Assembly (NCBI GenBank): GCA_035499215.1
Contig: DATJZH010000321.1
Span: 1 to 45,628, forward strand
Length of the DNA: 45,628 bases
Direction of reading: 5' to 3'
From: DATJZH01 sp035499215
GTDB taxonomy: Bacteria > Actinomycetota > Actinomycetes > Streptosporangiales > Streptosporangiaceae
Under the pieces are notes generated by a model. The model searched no databases, had not been told where the DNA came from, and saw nothing but the letters and a program-made list of their open reading frames with translations. The position numbers and the translations under genes were made by a program. Shown here piece by piece: positions 10,027 to 17,652 of the stretch (its first letter is position 1; every line of letters starts with the position of its first letter).

Positions 10027-10309
10027 GCCGACCCCAGATCCGGATGATCAGGACGCCGGTCACCGCTAGGCCCGCGGCGACGAGCGCGAGCTGGACATGG
10101 GGCTTGGCGAGCTGCTCGCGCGCCTGCTCGCGCAGCTGGCGGATGTTGTTCGCCGGGCTTACCCGGTCGGCGATGCTGTCGATGGTGCGTGCCAGGTTCT
10201 CCCTGGTGCGCTCGATCTCAGCGATGATCGCGTCGGGATCACGGCTGGCCACCCGGCCATTCACGGCGACTGTGCCGTGCACCTGGACTTCCGCGTCCGG
10301 ATCGGCCAT
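10016..10309 (-). CDS. DUF3618 domain membrane protein
   Basis: This 97-aa protein begins MADPDAEV and contains the DUF3618 core: DPDAIIAEIERTRENLARTID, then IADRVSPANN. These parts are followed by an amphipathic helix and one transmembrane helix near the C-terminus (about 73-91, LALVAAGLAVTGVLIIRIW) with a basic GRRKK tail. DUF3618 proteins are small, probably membrane-associated actinobacterial proteins of unknown function. ATG 10309 is chosen over upstream starts because AGGGAA precedes it and the family starts here. The gene end is part of a 16-bp tandem repeat. Confidence 0.85.
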   Translation of the reverse strand: MADPDAEVQVHGTVAVNGRVASRDPDAIIAEIERTRENLARTIDSIADRVSPANNIRQLREQAREQLAKPHVQLALVAAGLAVTGVLIIRIWGRRKK

Positions 10310-10424
10310 AGCGCGCTTCCCTCCTGTGCCGTCGCTACCCTGGGCGCTGGCTTTCCCCCAGTGTCCCAGGCCGGGGGCGGCAGCGCACGGCCGACTGGCC
10401 CGAAGCGCACAACGCGCTCCCTGG

Positions 10425-10625
10425 TCAGGCCTGGCCGCGAAAGCGCGCGTACCATGCCGCGAACTCCCGCAGCGAGCCGAACGCCACCCCGGCCCCGGCC
10501 GCCAGCAGTTCCACCCGGCTGAAGGAACCGATGATGACGGCCCGGACCCCGGCCAGGCGGACCGCGGCAATTGCCTCCCGGGCGCCGTCGCGGCCACCGC
10601 GGTCAAACCCCAACACCGTGCTCAA
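10425..10625 (-). CDS. Small hypothetical protein
   Basis: This 66-aa frame has coding-like composition (GGRDGAREAIAAVRLAGVRA, then VIIGSFSRVE, GSLREFAAWYARF) and good third-position G/C. A TTG at 10625 is the first start after an in-frame TAG; a GTG four codons later is an alternative, and neither has a clear ribosome binding site. The beta-alpha-beta look (AVIIGSF) hints at a piece of a larger Rossmann-like fold, but I cannot name a family. It lies about 115 bp upstream of the DUF3618 gene on the same strand. Confidence 0.4.
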   Translation of the reverse strand: MSTVLGFDRGGRDGAREAIAAVRLAGVRAVIIGSFSRVELLAAGAGVAFGSLREFAAWYARFRGQA

Positions 10626-10778
10626 GGCCTATCGGCATCACCCTGCGCACGACGGCCGAGGAGGAGACCGCATGATGGCCAGTGATCCTGCCCTGCACCG
10701 GCTGGACAGTGCCCTGCCGTCGTCACACCGGACCATCCAGTCGCTCGGCGCCAAAGTGACCCGAGCAGACGCTGAGGT

Positions 10779-10855
10779 TGGTGGGGCCGGTGGGATTCGA
10801 ACCCACACTGCCGCGGACCTAAACCGCGTGCCTCCTGCCGTTGGGCTACGGCCCC
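10779..10855 (-). tRNA. tRNA with UAG anticodon (Leu), short variable loop
   Basis: The minus strand folds as a complete cloverleaf with an encoded CCA end. The acceptor stem is 7 bp (10849-10855 with 10783-10789) and the discriminator is A. The D arm is 10830-10846. The anticodon stem is CGCGG/CCGCG with loop TTTAGGT, giving anticodon UAG, which reads CUA/CUN leucine codons. The variable loop is only 5 nt (10807-10811). The T arm GTGGG-TTCGAAT-CCCAC is at 10790-10806. Ordinary bacterial leucine tRNAs have a long variable arm, so this class I shape with a Leu anticodon is notable. It sits just downstream of bcp. Confidence 0.93.
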
Positions 10856-10892
10856 GAGGACATCGGCCCGGCCTGACCGGGCCGGGAACCGG

Positions 10893-11363
10893 TCAGACGC
10901 CGAGATCCTTACGTAGCCTGGCGACGTGGCCCGCCGCCTTGACCCCGTAATAGGCGTGCTCGATCTTCCCGTCCGTCCCGATAACGAAGGTAGATCGAAT
11001 CACCCCGACTGACTTCTTGCCGTACGTCGTCTTCTCCCCGTAAGCCCCGTACGCCGCCAGCACCTGCCGGTCCGGGTCGGCGAGCAGCGGGAAGGTCAGG
11101 CCTTCCTGGTCGCGGAATTCGGCGAGCCTGGCCGGGCTGTCCGGCGAGATTCCCAGCACGGTGAAGCCCGCATCAGACAGGTCGCTCTTGCTGTCCCGGA
11201 AGTCACAAGCCTGCGTCGTGCAGCCGGGTGTCATCGCCGCCGGGTAGAAGTAGATGATCACCCGCTTGCCGCGAAGCGCGGACAGCGTCACCCAGTTGCC
11301 ACCGGCGTCAGCCAGGGTGAAGTCGGGCGCCGCGGCACCCGGCGCAAGCCGCTCGTCAGCCAC
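10893..11363 (-). CDS. bcp: Thioredoxin-dependent peroxiredoxin, BCP family
   Basis: This cytoplasmic peroxidase reduces hydrogen peroxide and organic peroxides at the expense of thioredoxin. The peroxidatic Cys48 is in MTPGCTTQACDF, with a second cysteine five residues later (Cys53), the layout of atypical two-Cys BCP enzymes. The APDFTL start of the fold, YFYP, and SPDSPARLAEF are all as in the family. GTG 11363 is chosen because GGGAG lies 6 nt upstream; a GTG at 11378 would add five residues. The gene is transcribed toward the tRNA and divergently from the lipoprotein gene. Confidence 0.93.
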   Translation of the reverse strand: MADERLAPGAAAPDFTLADAGGNWVTLSALRGKRVIIYFYPAAMTPGCTTQACDFRDSKSDLSDAGFTVLGISPDSPARLAEFRDQEGLTFPLLADPDRQVLAAYGAYGEKTTYGKKSVGVIRSTFVIGTDGKIEHAYYGVKAAGHVARLRKDLGV

Positions 11364-11480
11364 ACCTGCTCCCTTCACGACCAGTCACAGCCAGTTTCGC
11401 TCGCCCCCACGAGTACGGCCGGCTCGGCCCCGCCCGGACCAGACAGCCGGTTCCGTTCTCACCGGTGACGGGCGGCGCAC

Positions 11481-11486
11481 TAGAGT
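11481..11486 (+). promoter_or_regulatory. Probable -10 box (TAGAGT) for a leaderless lipoprotein mRNA
   Basis: TAGAGT matches the actinobacterial TANNNT -10 consensus and ends 6 nt before ATG 11493, so transcription would begin at or next to the start codon. No ribosome binding site precedes that ATG, consistent with leaderless translation. Confidence 0.55.
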
Positions 11487-11492
11487 TGCCGC

Positions 11493-12377
11493 ATGGTCGG
11501 CCCGTCCGGTACTCCGCACCGTAGCAGCAGTCCCGCGCGCCGCGGCAAGGCCGGGCGGCAGGCCGCGTCGGCCATTCTCTGCGGTGCTGTCCTCGCCTTC
11601 GCAGCCGCCTGCTCCTCGTCCGGCACCCCGGCCAGCCCGAAGGCCAGCCCTGCGGCCAATCCGCAGAACGCGGCCCAGGCCATCACCGCCGCCGCGCAGA
11701 CATCGCGGCAGATCAGTTCTGTTGCGGCCAGCATCACCGAGCACGCCACCGGCGGCACCAGCGCGGACACCAGCGGCACCGTGCACGAACAGCTCAAGCC
11801 GGCGCTGGCGATGTCGATGCATCTCACGGCCACGGTCGCCGGTCAGTCCACGACCGTGGACGGCCTGATTACCAAGACCGACATTTACCTCAAGGTCGGC
11901 GCCCTGGCGAACCAGCTCGGAAAGCCGTGGATCCAGATTCCGCTCTCGGCGGTCAGCGACGAGAATTCCAGTATCGGGCAGCTCTTCCAGAACCTGACCA
12001 AGGGCAATCCGGTCATGCAGACCGCCCTGTTCACCGAGGCGAGGAATGCCCGTGCGGTCGGGACCCAGATCATCGACGGCGTGAGCACCACGCAGTACGC
12101 GGGCTCGTTCGCGCCGCCTGCCGCCCTGGCGGACTTGCCGGCGAACTTGCGCAGGGAACTGGCCCCGGCCCTGCGGATCGTTCAGGGCGATGTGCGGTTC
12201 AACGTCTGGATTGACGGCCGGCACCAGTTCAAGCAGGTGACGGAGACCGAGCAGGTCAACGGGACGACGCTGACGACGACCGTCCTGATCACCGCTATCA
12301 ACCAGCCCGTGCACCTGACGGCGCCGCCCGCCGGCCAGGTGGCGCGGCTGCCGGCCGGGGCACTGCCGAGCATCTGA
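11493..12377 (+). CDS. LppX/LprAFG-like lipoprotein
   Basis: This 294-aa secreted lipoprotein starts with a basic N-terminus (residues 1-23), then a hydrophobic signal segment and a lipobox ending in Cys40 (AFAAAC), followed by a Ser/Pro/Ala-rich tether. The rest (about 60-290) resembles the LppX/LprG fold of mycobacteria: an amphipathic first helix (AITAAAQTSRQ), then beta strands including LAMSMHLTATVAG, a DIYLKVG strand and VWIDGRHQFKQV. Such proteins bind lipids or glycolipids in a hydrophobic pocket at the cell envelope. The ligand here is unknown. The gene appears to be a single transcription unit, convergent with rdgB. Confidence 0.75.
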   Translation: MVGPSGTPHRSSSPARRGKAGRQAASAILCGAVLAFAAACSSSGTPASPKASPAANPQNAAQAITAAAQTSRQISSVAASITEHATGGTSADTSGTVHEQLKPALAMSMHLTATVAGQSTTVDGLITKTDIYLKVGALANQLGKPWIQIPLSAVSDENSSIGQLFQNLTKGNPVMQTALFTEARNARAVGTQIIDGVSTTQYAGSFAPPAALADLPANLRRELAPALRIVQGDVRFNVWIDGRHQFKQVTETEQVNGTTLTTTVLITAINQPVHLTAPPAGQVARLPAGALPSI

Positions 12378-12415
12378 GCCCGGCGGGTTCCCCGGCTGCG
12401 GGGCGAGGCTGCGCG

Positions 12416-13078
12416 CTAGCCCAGCAGAGCCGCGATCACCGGCGCGAGCGCGCGAAGCGCCTTGGCCCGGTGGCTGATCGCGTCCTTGGCCTCCGGGCTC
12501 ATTTCGGCCGTGGTCAGCCCGGTGATAGCCAGCCGGGCCCTGGCCAGCTCGGCGGGGTCCGGCACGAAAATGGGGTCGTAGCCGAACCCGCCCTCGCCCC
12601 GCGGCTCGCGGGTCAGCCGGCCGTGCACAGCCCCCTCGCTGACGTGCTCGCGGCCCGACGGCAGCACCAGCGCCGCCGCGCACGCGAAATGTGCGCCACG
12701 GCGATCGTCGGGGACGTCGGCGAGCTGCTCGAGCAGCAGCTGCAGATTGCTCAGGTCATCGGCCTTCACGCCAGCCCAGCGGGCCGACAGCACGCCGGGC
12801 ATCCCGTTCAGCGCGTCGGCGCAGAGCCCCGAATCGTCAGCGACCGACGGCGAGCCGGTGAACTCCGCGATCGCGCGAGCCTTGAGCAGGGCGTTCTCGG
12901 CGAACGTCGCTCCGGTCTCGCGGACGGCCGGCGCGCCCGGGAAGTCGGCGAGCCCGGCCAGCCGCACCTGAACCTGGCCGGTATCAAGAACCCTGATCAG
13001 CTCGGCGAGCTTGGCCTGGTTGCCGGTGGCCAGGACCAGCCGGGCGGGGCGGGGCGGTCCGGATTCCCGTTTCGTCAT
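12416..13078 (-). CDS. rdgB: XTP/dITP pyrophosphatase (RdgB/HAM1)
   Basis: This 220-aa enzyme hydrolyses non-canonical purine triphosphates (dITP, XTP) to monophosphates, keeping them out of DNA and RNA. Family motifs are present: LATGNQAKLAEL near the N-terminus, TFAENALLKA, the metal/substrate loop ADDSGLCADAL (80-90), and GGFGYDPIF. The start ATG overlaps the stop codon of rph in an ATGA arrangement, so it is translationally coupled to rph, as in many actinobacteria. The N-terminal dozen residues (TKRESGPPRPAR) are extra and unconserved. Confidence 0.95.
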   Translation of the reverse strand: MTKRESGPPRPARLVLATGNQAKLAELIRVLDTGQVQVRLAGLADFPGAPAVRETGATFAENALLKARAIAEFTGSPSVADDSGLCADALNGMPGVLSARWAGVKADDLSNLQLLLEQLADVPDDRRGAHFACAAALVLPSGREHVSEGAVHGRLTREPRGEGGFGYDPIFVPDPAELARARLAITGLTTAEMSPEAKDAISHRAKALRALAPVIAALLG

Positions 13079-13794
13079 CGGGAAATGGCCTCCTGCTGGA
13101 TGCTGGTCAGCTCACCGCAGCCCGCTACGGCCAGGCTCAGGAGCTGATCGAGGAGCTCGCGGTCAAACGGCTCGCGCTCAGCTGTCCCCTGGATCTCCAC
13201 GAATCGCCCGTCGCCAGTGCAGACCACGTTCATGTCGGTCTCGGCGATCACGTCCTCCTCGTAGCACAGATCGAGTATGGGCTGGCCATCGACGATCCCG
13301 ACGCTGACCGCGGCGACCGAGGCTGCCAGCGGATTTCCCCTGCACCGCTTCCTGCCCTGCAGCCAGGCCACCGCGTCGGCAAGCGCGACGTAGCCGCCGG
13401 TGATCGCCGCGGTGCGGGTTCCGCCGTCGGCCTGCAGCACGTCACAGTCGATGATGATGGTGTTCTCGCCCAGGGCCTTCGGGTCAAGGCAAGCCCGCAG
13501 CGACCTGCCGACCAGCCGGGAGATCTCCTGGGTGCGGCCGCCCAGCCTGCCCTTGACCGACTCGCGGTCGCTGCGGGTATTGGTAGCACGGGGCAGCATC
13601 GCGTACTCGGCGGTCACCCAGCCCAGGCCGCTGCCCCGCCGCCAGCGCGGCAGCTCCTCGGCCACGCTGGCCGCGCAGAGCACCCGGGTCGCACCGAACT
13701 CGACAAGCACCGATCCCTCGGCATGGCCGAGCCAGCCTCTGGTGAGCCTCACATCGCGCAGCTGATCTGGGCGTCGCCCATCGGGTCGGGACAT
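13075..13794 (-). CDS. rph: Ribonuclease PH
   Basis: This 239-aa phosphorolytic 3'-5' exoribonuclease trims tRNA precursors and structured RNAs. The sequence shows MSRPDGRRPDQLRDV at the start, GSVLVEFGATRVLCAASV, the RSLRACLD segment, ADGGTRTAAITGGYVAL with the phosphate-binding Arg/Thr, and DIDxN-like DCDVLQADG. ATG 13794 is preferred to an upstream start (13827) because the family begins MSRPDGR and a TAGGCT -10 box lies 7 nt before it. It precedes rdgB with a 4-base overlap. Confidence 0.96.
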   Translation of the reverse strand: MSRPDGRRPDQLRDVRLTRGWLGHAEGSVLVEFGATRVLCAASVAEELPRWRRGSGLGWVTAEYAMLPRATNTRSDRESVKGRLGGRTQEISRLVGRSLRACLDPKALGENTIIIDCDVLQADGGTRTAAITGGYVALADAVAWLQGRKRCRGNPLAASVAAVSVGIVDGQPILDLCYEEDVIAETDMNVVCTGDGRFVEIQGTAEREPFDRELLDQLLSLAVAGCGELTSIQQEAISR

Positions 13795-13801
13795 GCGCGC
13801 C

Positions 13802-13807
13802 AGCCTA
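13802..13807 (-). promoter_or_regulatory. rph: Probable -10 box (TAGGCT) for leaderless rph-rdgB
   Basis: On the minus strand TAGGCT ends 7 nt before the rph ATG at 13794, in the 36-bp gap after the epimerase gene. This implies rph-rdgB can be transcribed independently of the upstream genes and translated without a leader. Confidence 0.55.
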
Positions 13808-13830
13808 GCGGGCGGCGGGGGCCGCACGGC

Positions 13831-14769
13831 TCAGCACCCGGCTCGCTCCGGCGCGCCGGCCTCGATCCACCGGTACACCGTGGCTACGCCATCGCCTAGC
13901 GCAGTAGTCGCCTGCCAGCCAAGATCCTGCCGCGCCCGCTCCACCGCGAGTGCGCTGCGCTGCAGCTCGCCCGGCCGCTGCGGCGCGAACTCCGGCACAG
14001 CGTTCCGGCCGGCGGCGGCGCCGATCATGCCGGCCAGCTCGATCACGCTGACCTCCTTGCCCGTGCCGATGTTCCAGGTACCCGGGCGGCCGCCGTCGGC
14101 AGCGGCGAGGAAGGCGGCCACCGCGTCCCCCACGTAGACGTAGTCGCGGGTCTGCGAGCCGTCCCCGTAGATGATCGGCTGCTCTCCCGCCAGCAGCCGG
14201 GAGCAGAAGATCGGGATCACACCGGATTCGCCGGAGGGGTCCTGCCTGGGCCCGTAGACGTTCGCCAGCCGCAGCACCGAGTGCCTGGCTGCGTGCAGCC
14301 TGTTGTAGAGGCCGAGATACTGCTCGGCGCAGTACTTCGCGATTCCGTACGGCGACTCGGGCAGCGGCAGGACGCTCTCCATGGACGGGATCGGCGCGTC
14401 CTTGCCGTACAGCGCGCCACCGGTCGAGCACATCAGCACCCGCACGTCCGCCGCGCGTGCCGCTTCCAGCACGTTAACGGTGCCCACCACGTTGGTCTGC
14501 GCGTCGGCTGCGGGCAGCGCCACGGAGGCCCGCACATCGATCTGCGCCGCCAGATGGCAGATCAGGGCGGGCCGCTCGCGGCTGACGATCTCGGCCAGCG
14601 GCTCGGAATCGGTGATGCTGACCTCGTGCAGCTCGACCCGGCTGTCCAGCCGGGTCTGGCGGCCGGAGGACAGGTCGTCGACTACCGACACCTCATCGCC
14701 TCGGGCCAGGAGCGCATCGGCCAGATGCGAGCCGATAAAGCCGGCGCCGCCGGTGACAAGTACGCGCAT
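13831..14769 (-). CDS. NAD-dependent sugar epimerase/dehydratase (GalE-like SDR)
   Basis: This 312-aa extended short-chain dehydrogenase starts MRVLVTGGAGFIGSH, the NAD-binding GxxGxxG loop (7-13). It shows VVDDLSSG for ribose binding, HLAAQIDVR, a Ser in CSTGGALYG, and the catalytic YGIAK. The LRLANVYGPRQDP segment, the GDGSQTRDYVYVGD stretch and NIGTG follow the pattern of UDP-glucose 4-epimerase-like enzymes. The exact nucleotide sugar cannot be told. It sits between the MBL hydrolase and rph, where M. tuberculosis has no such gene, so it is probably a lineage-specific insertion. ATG 14769 is preceded by a TAAACT -10-like box and no ribosome binding site. Confidence 0.88.
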   Translation of the reverse strand: MRVLVTGGAGFIGSHLADALLARGDEVSVVDDLSSGRQTRLDSRVELHEVSITDSEPLAEIVSRERPALICHLAAQIDVRASVALPAADAQTNVVGTVNVLEAARAADVRVLMCSTGGALYGKDAPIPSMESVLPLPESPYGIAKYCAEQYLGLYNRLHAARHSVLRLANVYGPRQDPSGESGVIPIFCSRLLAGEQPIIYGDGSQTRDYVYVGDAVAAFLAAADGGRPGTWNIGTGKEVSVIELAGMIGAAAGRNAVPEFAPQRPGELQRSALAVERARQDLGWQATTALGDGVATVYRWIEAGAPERAGC

Positions 14770-14777
14770 GGCAGTGG

Positions 14778-14783
14778 AGTTTA
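14778..14783 (-). promoter_or_regulatory. Probable -10 box (TAAACT) for the sugar epimerase gene
   Basis: On the minus strand TAAACT ends 8 nt before ATG 14769, and no Shine-Dalgarno sequence is present. This fits a leaderless start inside the 119-bp gap after the MBL hydrolase gene. Confidence 0.45.
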
Positions 14784-14888
14784 TCCAGGCCCCGCCGCAG
14801 CGCGGCTGACCAGGCGATCCGTCAGCCAGGACGACCACCCGGCGCCCGGCCCGGCGGGTAGCCTCCGCGGAAGCGCCGGCGGCCGGTC

Positions 14889-15638
14889 CTAGCCGACCGC
14901 GAGGACCTGGCCGGCGACAGCCAGCGACAGCTGCCCGCCGAAAGCGGCCGCCGCTTCGGCGCGGGTGCGCTCCCGGTCGTTCCAGGTCACCAGGTGGGTG
15001 AGCACAAGCTGCCCGGCGCCGGCCCTGGCCGCGTGCTCGCCCGCCTGGCGGGCCGTCAGATGCAGGTCGGCCGGGAGGCCCGGGCCATCAACGAAGGACG
15101 CCTCGCACAGCAGCAGATCCGCGCCGCTGGCAAGCGTGACCAGCGCATCCGCCGGCCCGGTGTCGGCGGAGTAGGCAATGGATACGCCGCCGTGCGCCAG
15201 CCGGAAGGCGAACGTCTCGACCGGATGATTCACGTGGTCAACGGTGACCAGGAGCGGACCGATCTCGATCGTTCCCGGCGTGAGGGTGATGAAGTCGAAC
15301 GCGTCGGTCATGCTCGTGCCGGGATCCAGCCCGAGAGCGCGCGACAGCCGCTCCCCGGTGCGCGCGGGGCCGTACACCGGGATCGGCGGCATGCGGCCGT
15401 CCGGATGATATGTCCTGACCACGGAATACGCGCACATGTCGAGGCAGTGATCGGCGTGCTGGTGGCTGAGGCAGATCGCGTCGATGTCCTGCAGCTCGGC
15501 GAAACGCTGCAGCGCGCCGAGCGCGCCGTTGCCGAGGTCCAGGACCAGCCGGAAGCCGTCAGCCTCGATCAGATAGCAGGAGGCCGGGCTGTCGGGTCCA
15601 GGAAAGCTGCCCGCGCATCCGACGATGGTCAGCCGCAC
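14889..15638 (-). CDS. MBL-fold metallo-hydrolase, Rv1339-like
   Basis: This 249-aa metallo-beta-lactamase-fold protein has the zinc motif SHQHADHCLD (His59, His61, Asp63, His64), a middle DHVNHPVETFAFR segment, SADTGP, and a late LTHL. It belongs with RNase Z-like hydrolases. Its position next to cysM and rph matches M. tuberculosis Rv1339, a homologue of which has been connected with cyclic nucleotide hydrolysis; that activity is only inferred here. The GTG start at 15638 has no ribosome binding site but has a TAGCGT box 8 nt upstream. Confidence 0.88.
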   Translation of the reverse strand: MRLTIVGCAGSFPGPDSPASCYLIEADGFRLVLDLGNGALGALQRFAELQDIDAICLSHQHADHCLDMCAYSVVRTYHPDGRMPPIPVYGPARTGERLSRALGLDPGTSMTDAFDFITLTPGTIEIGPLLVTVDHVNHPVETFAFRLAHGGVSIAYSADTGPADALVTLASGADLLLCEASFVDGPGLPADLHLTARQAGEHAARAGAGQLVLTHLVTWNDRERTRAEAAAAFGGQLSLAVAGQVLAVG

Positions 15639-15646
15639 GGCGATCC

Positions 15647-15652
15647 ACGCTA
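15647..15652 (-). promoter_or_regulatory. Probable -10 box (TAGCGT) for the MBL hydrolase gene
   Basis: On the minus strand TAGCGT ends 8 nt before GTG 15638 in the short gap behind cysM. It fits TANNNT and a near-leaderless transcript. It is a weaker case than the boxes at pncB or rph. Confidence 0.4.
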
Positions 15653-15709
15653 CTCGCGCGCCTGGCCTGCTCGCCGGGGATACTGCGGGCCCGGCCTACC
15701 CACGACGGG

Positions 15710-16657
15710 TCAGGCCCACAGCTGGCCTTCCAGCCGGGCCGCGGCCTCCTCCAGGGTGCCGTCATAGGCGCCCGTCGACAAATATTTCCAGCCTCCGTCG
15801 GCAATCAGCAGGGCTATGTCGGCGCGCTCGCCGGCGGCCAGGGCCCTGGCCGCCACCCCGAGGGCCGCGTGCAGAACCGCGCCGGAGGAAATGCCGGCGA
15901 ACAGCCCCTCGACCGCCAGCAGGTCCCTGGTCCGGCGCAGCGAGTCGGCCGCCCCGACGGAGAACCGCCCGGTGAGCACGGACTCGTCGTAGAGCTCGGG
16001 GACGAATCCCTCATCCATGTTGCGCAGGCCGTAGACCAGCTCGCCGTAGCGCGGCTCGGCGGCGATCACCTGCACGCCTGGCACTTTCTCTCGCAGATAC
16101 CGGCCGGTTCCCATGAGCGTGCCGGCGGTGCCGAGGCCGGCCACGAAATGGGTGATCTCCGGCAGGTCGGTGAGCAGCTCCGGGCCTGTCGTCTCGTAGT
16201 GCGCCCGCGCGTTCGCCTCGTTGCCGTACTGGTAGAGCATCACCCAGCCGGGATTCTCGGCAGCAAGCTGCCTGGCGATCCGCACTGCCTCGTTGGAGCC
16301 GCCCGCGGCCGGCGAGGAGATCACCGATGCGCCGTACAGCTCGAGCAGCTCGCGCCGCTCGGCCGAGGTGTTCTCGGGCATCACGCAGATCAGCTTGTAC
16401 CCACGCAGCCGCGCCACCATGGCAAGCGAGATGCCGGTGTTGCCGGAGGTGGGCTCCAGCATCGTCGCGCCGGGGGCGAGCAGCCCGTCCCGCTCAGCGC
16501 TGGCCACCATATAGAACGCCGCCCGGTCCTTCACCGACCCGGTCGGGTTCCTGTCCTCCAGCTTGGCCCACAGCCGTACGCCAGGACCAGGCGACAGCCG
16601 CGGCAGGCCAATGAGCGGCGTGCCGCCGACGGCGTCGAGCAGAGAGTCATAGCGCAT
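15710..16657 (-). CDS. cysM: CysO-dependent O-phosphoserine sulfhydrylase
   Basis: This 315-aa PLP enzyme condenses O-phosphoserine with the thiocarboxylate of CysO to make a CysO-cysteine adduct. PLP Lys43 is in NPTGSVKDR, the TSGNTG substrate loop follows, and the stretch AEPRYGELVYGLRNMDEG is nearly that of mycobacterial CysM; its Arg is the residue recognising the phosphate of O-phosphoserine. The C-terminal end (KYLSTGAY, LEGQLWA), which gates the active site in M. tuberculosis CysM, is also conserved. ATG 16657 is used because MRYDSLL is the family start. cysO lies 78 bp upstream. Confidence 0.95.
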   Translation of the reverse strand: MRYDSLLDAVGGTPLIGLPRLSPGPGVRLWAKLEDRNPTGSVKDRAAFYMVASAERDGLLAPGATMLEPTSGNTGISLAMVARLRGYKLICVMPENTSAERRELLELYGASVISSPAAGGSNEAVRIARQLAAENPGWVMLYQYGNEANARAHYETTGPELLTDLPEITHFVAGLGTAGTLMGTGRYLREKVPGVQVIAAEPRYGELVYGLRNMDEGFVPELYDESVLTGRFSVGAADSLRRTRDLLAVEGLFAGISSGAVLHAALGVAARALAAGERADIALLIADGGWKYLSTGAYDGTLEEAAARLEGQLWA

Positions 16658-16735
16658 CGCGCGTGTGGTTGCCTTCCGGTCAGCGCATCCCGCGGGCCAG
16701 TGCAACCCGCGGGCCGGGCCGGCGCATCCCGCGGG

Positions 16736-17014
16736 TCAGCGCCGCCCGCCGGCTACAGCCGGGAGCACGGTGACGGTGTCGCCGTCCTTGAGCGGCGCCT
16801 CGAGGCCGCCGAGGAACCGCACATCCTCGTCGTTCAGGTACACGTTGACGAACCTGCGCAGACCTGAGTCGTCCACCAGCCGGTCGCGCAGCCCGTCATG
16901 CCGGGAATCCAGGTCGGTGAGCACATCGGCGAGCGTGTCGCCGGTGCCCTCAACCGACTTGGCACCGCCGGTGTAGCCGCGCAAGATCGTCGGGATACGG
17001 ACCTCGATGGCCAT
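16736..17014 (-). CDS. cysO: Sulfur carrier CysO (MoaD/ThiS fold) with C-terminal GG-RR extension
   Basis: This 92-aa ubiquitin-fold sulfur carrier begins MAIEVRIPTILR and shows RRFVNVYLNDEDVRF, as in mycobacterial CysO. Family members end exactly in Gly-Gly, which is adenylated and converted to a thiocarboxylate. Here the C-terminus is PAVAGGRR followed by a stop, with two arginines after the GG. The carrier would need trimming before activation. The JAMM hydrolase Mec is encoded immediately upstream and could do it. ATG 17014 has GGAG 8-9 nt before it. Order mec-cysO-cysM is conserved in actinobacteria. Confidence 0.94.
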   Translation of the reverse strand: MAIEVRIPTILRGYTGGAKSVEGTGDTLADVLTDLDSRHDGLRDRLVDDSGLRRFVNVYLNDEDVRFLGGLEAPLKDGDTVTVLPAVAGGRR

Positions 17015-17157
17015 CGCTAACACTCCAATGGTGCGGATTGCCTGCAGGCTGCCTGTTCCTATCCAGCCTGCCGTCAATTGTCCAACCGGCCCGCCAGCCG
17101 GATCATTCCGGCCCGGCCAGCGCAGAGCTTCCGCGGTGGCCGGCGGCCGGGGCCGGC

Positions 17158-17628
17158 CTACCGGTCAGCCCGGTCAGCCCCGTCAGCCGCCCCGCAGCCA
17201 TCGGCGGCCGTGACGGTGATTTCTTCCTCAGTGACGACGCCTTCCTCGGAGACGACGCCGTCGACGATGCGGAACGAGCGGAACTCGGTCTGCTCGGGCT
17301 CACGGGTCGAGACCAGCACGTAATGCGCACCCGGCTCGCTCGCATACGAGATGTCCGTCCTGGACGGGTACGCCTCGGTCGCCGTATGCGAGTGATAAAT
17401 CACGATAGGCTCCTCATCGCGGTCGTCCATCTCCCGCCAGACCCGAAGCTGCTCCATCGAGTCAAAGCGGTAGAACGTCGGCGAGCGCTCGGCGTTCAGC
17501 ATGGGCACCAGTCGCTGCGGCCGGTCGCTGCCCGCCGGTCCGGCGATCACGCCGCACGCTTCATCGGGGTGGTCAGCCCGAGCATGCGCCACGATCCTCG
17601 CCTGCAGCCCGGCAGAAATGGTCAGCAT
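17158..17628 (-). CDS. mec: Mec, JAMM-type CysO-cysteine hydrolase
   Basis: This 156-aa zinc metallopeptidase releases cysteine from the CysO-cysteine adduct and regenerates CysO. The JAMM motif is complete: Glu23 (DEACG), His79 and His81 (YHSHTATEAYPSRTD), Ser89 and Asp92. The tail after about residue 135 is Ala/Asp-rich with a repeated GADRADR pattern and probably flexible. ATG 17628 is preceded by a TACGCT -10-like box 7 nt upstream, with no ribosome binding site. cysO follows after 143 bp. The CysO substrate here has two extra C-terminal residues, which could give Mec a second role. Confidence 0.95.
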   Translation of the reverse strand: MLTISAGLQARIVAHARADHPDEACGVIAGPAGSDRPQRLVPMLNAERSPTFYRFDSMEQLRVWREMDDRDEEPIVIYHSHTATEAYPSRTDISYASEPGAHYVLVSTREPEQTEFRSFRIVDGVVSEEGVVTEEEITVTAADGCGAADGADRADR

Positions 17629-17635
17629 GCCTGCG

Positions 17636-17641
17636 AGCGTA
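17636..17641 (-). promoter_or_regulatory. mec: Probable -10 box (TACGCT) for leaderless mec
   Basis: On the minus strand TACGCT ends 7 nt before ATG 17628, inside the 24-bp gap behind the DUF2017 gene. It would allow the mec-cysO-cysM segment to be expressed separately from clpS-DUF2017. Confidence 0.45.
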
Positions 17642-17652
17642 ACGCGGCGGCC

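Noticed and set aside
10672..10950. A plus-strand ORF with a strong GAGGAG before ATG 10672
   Set aside because: Its frame reads straight through the tRNA gene in antisense (giving the well-known artefact GGIRTHT) and into the 3' end of bcp. The ribosome-site-like sequence is probably chance.
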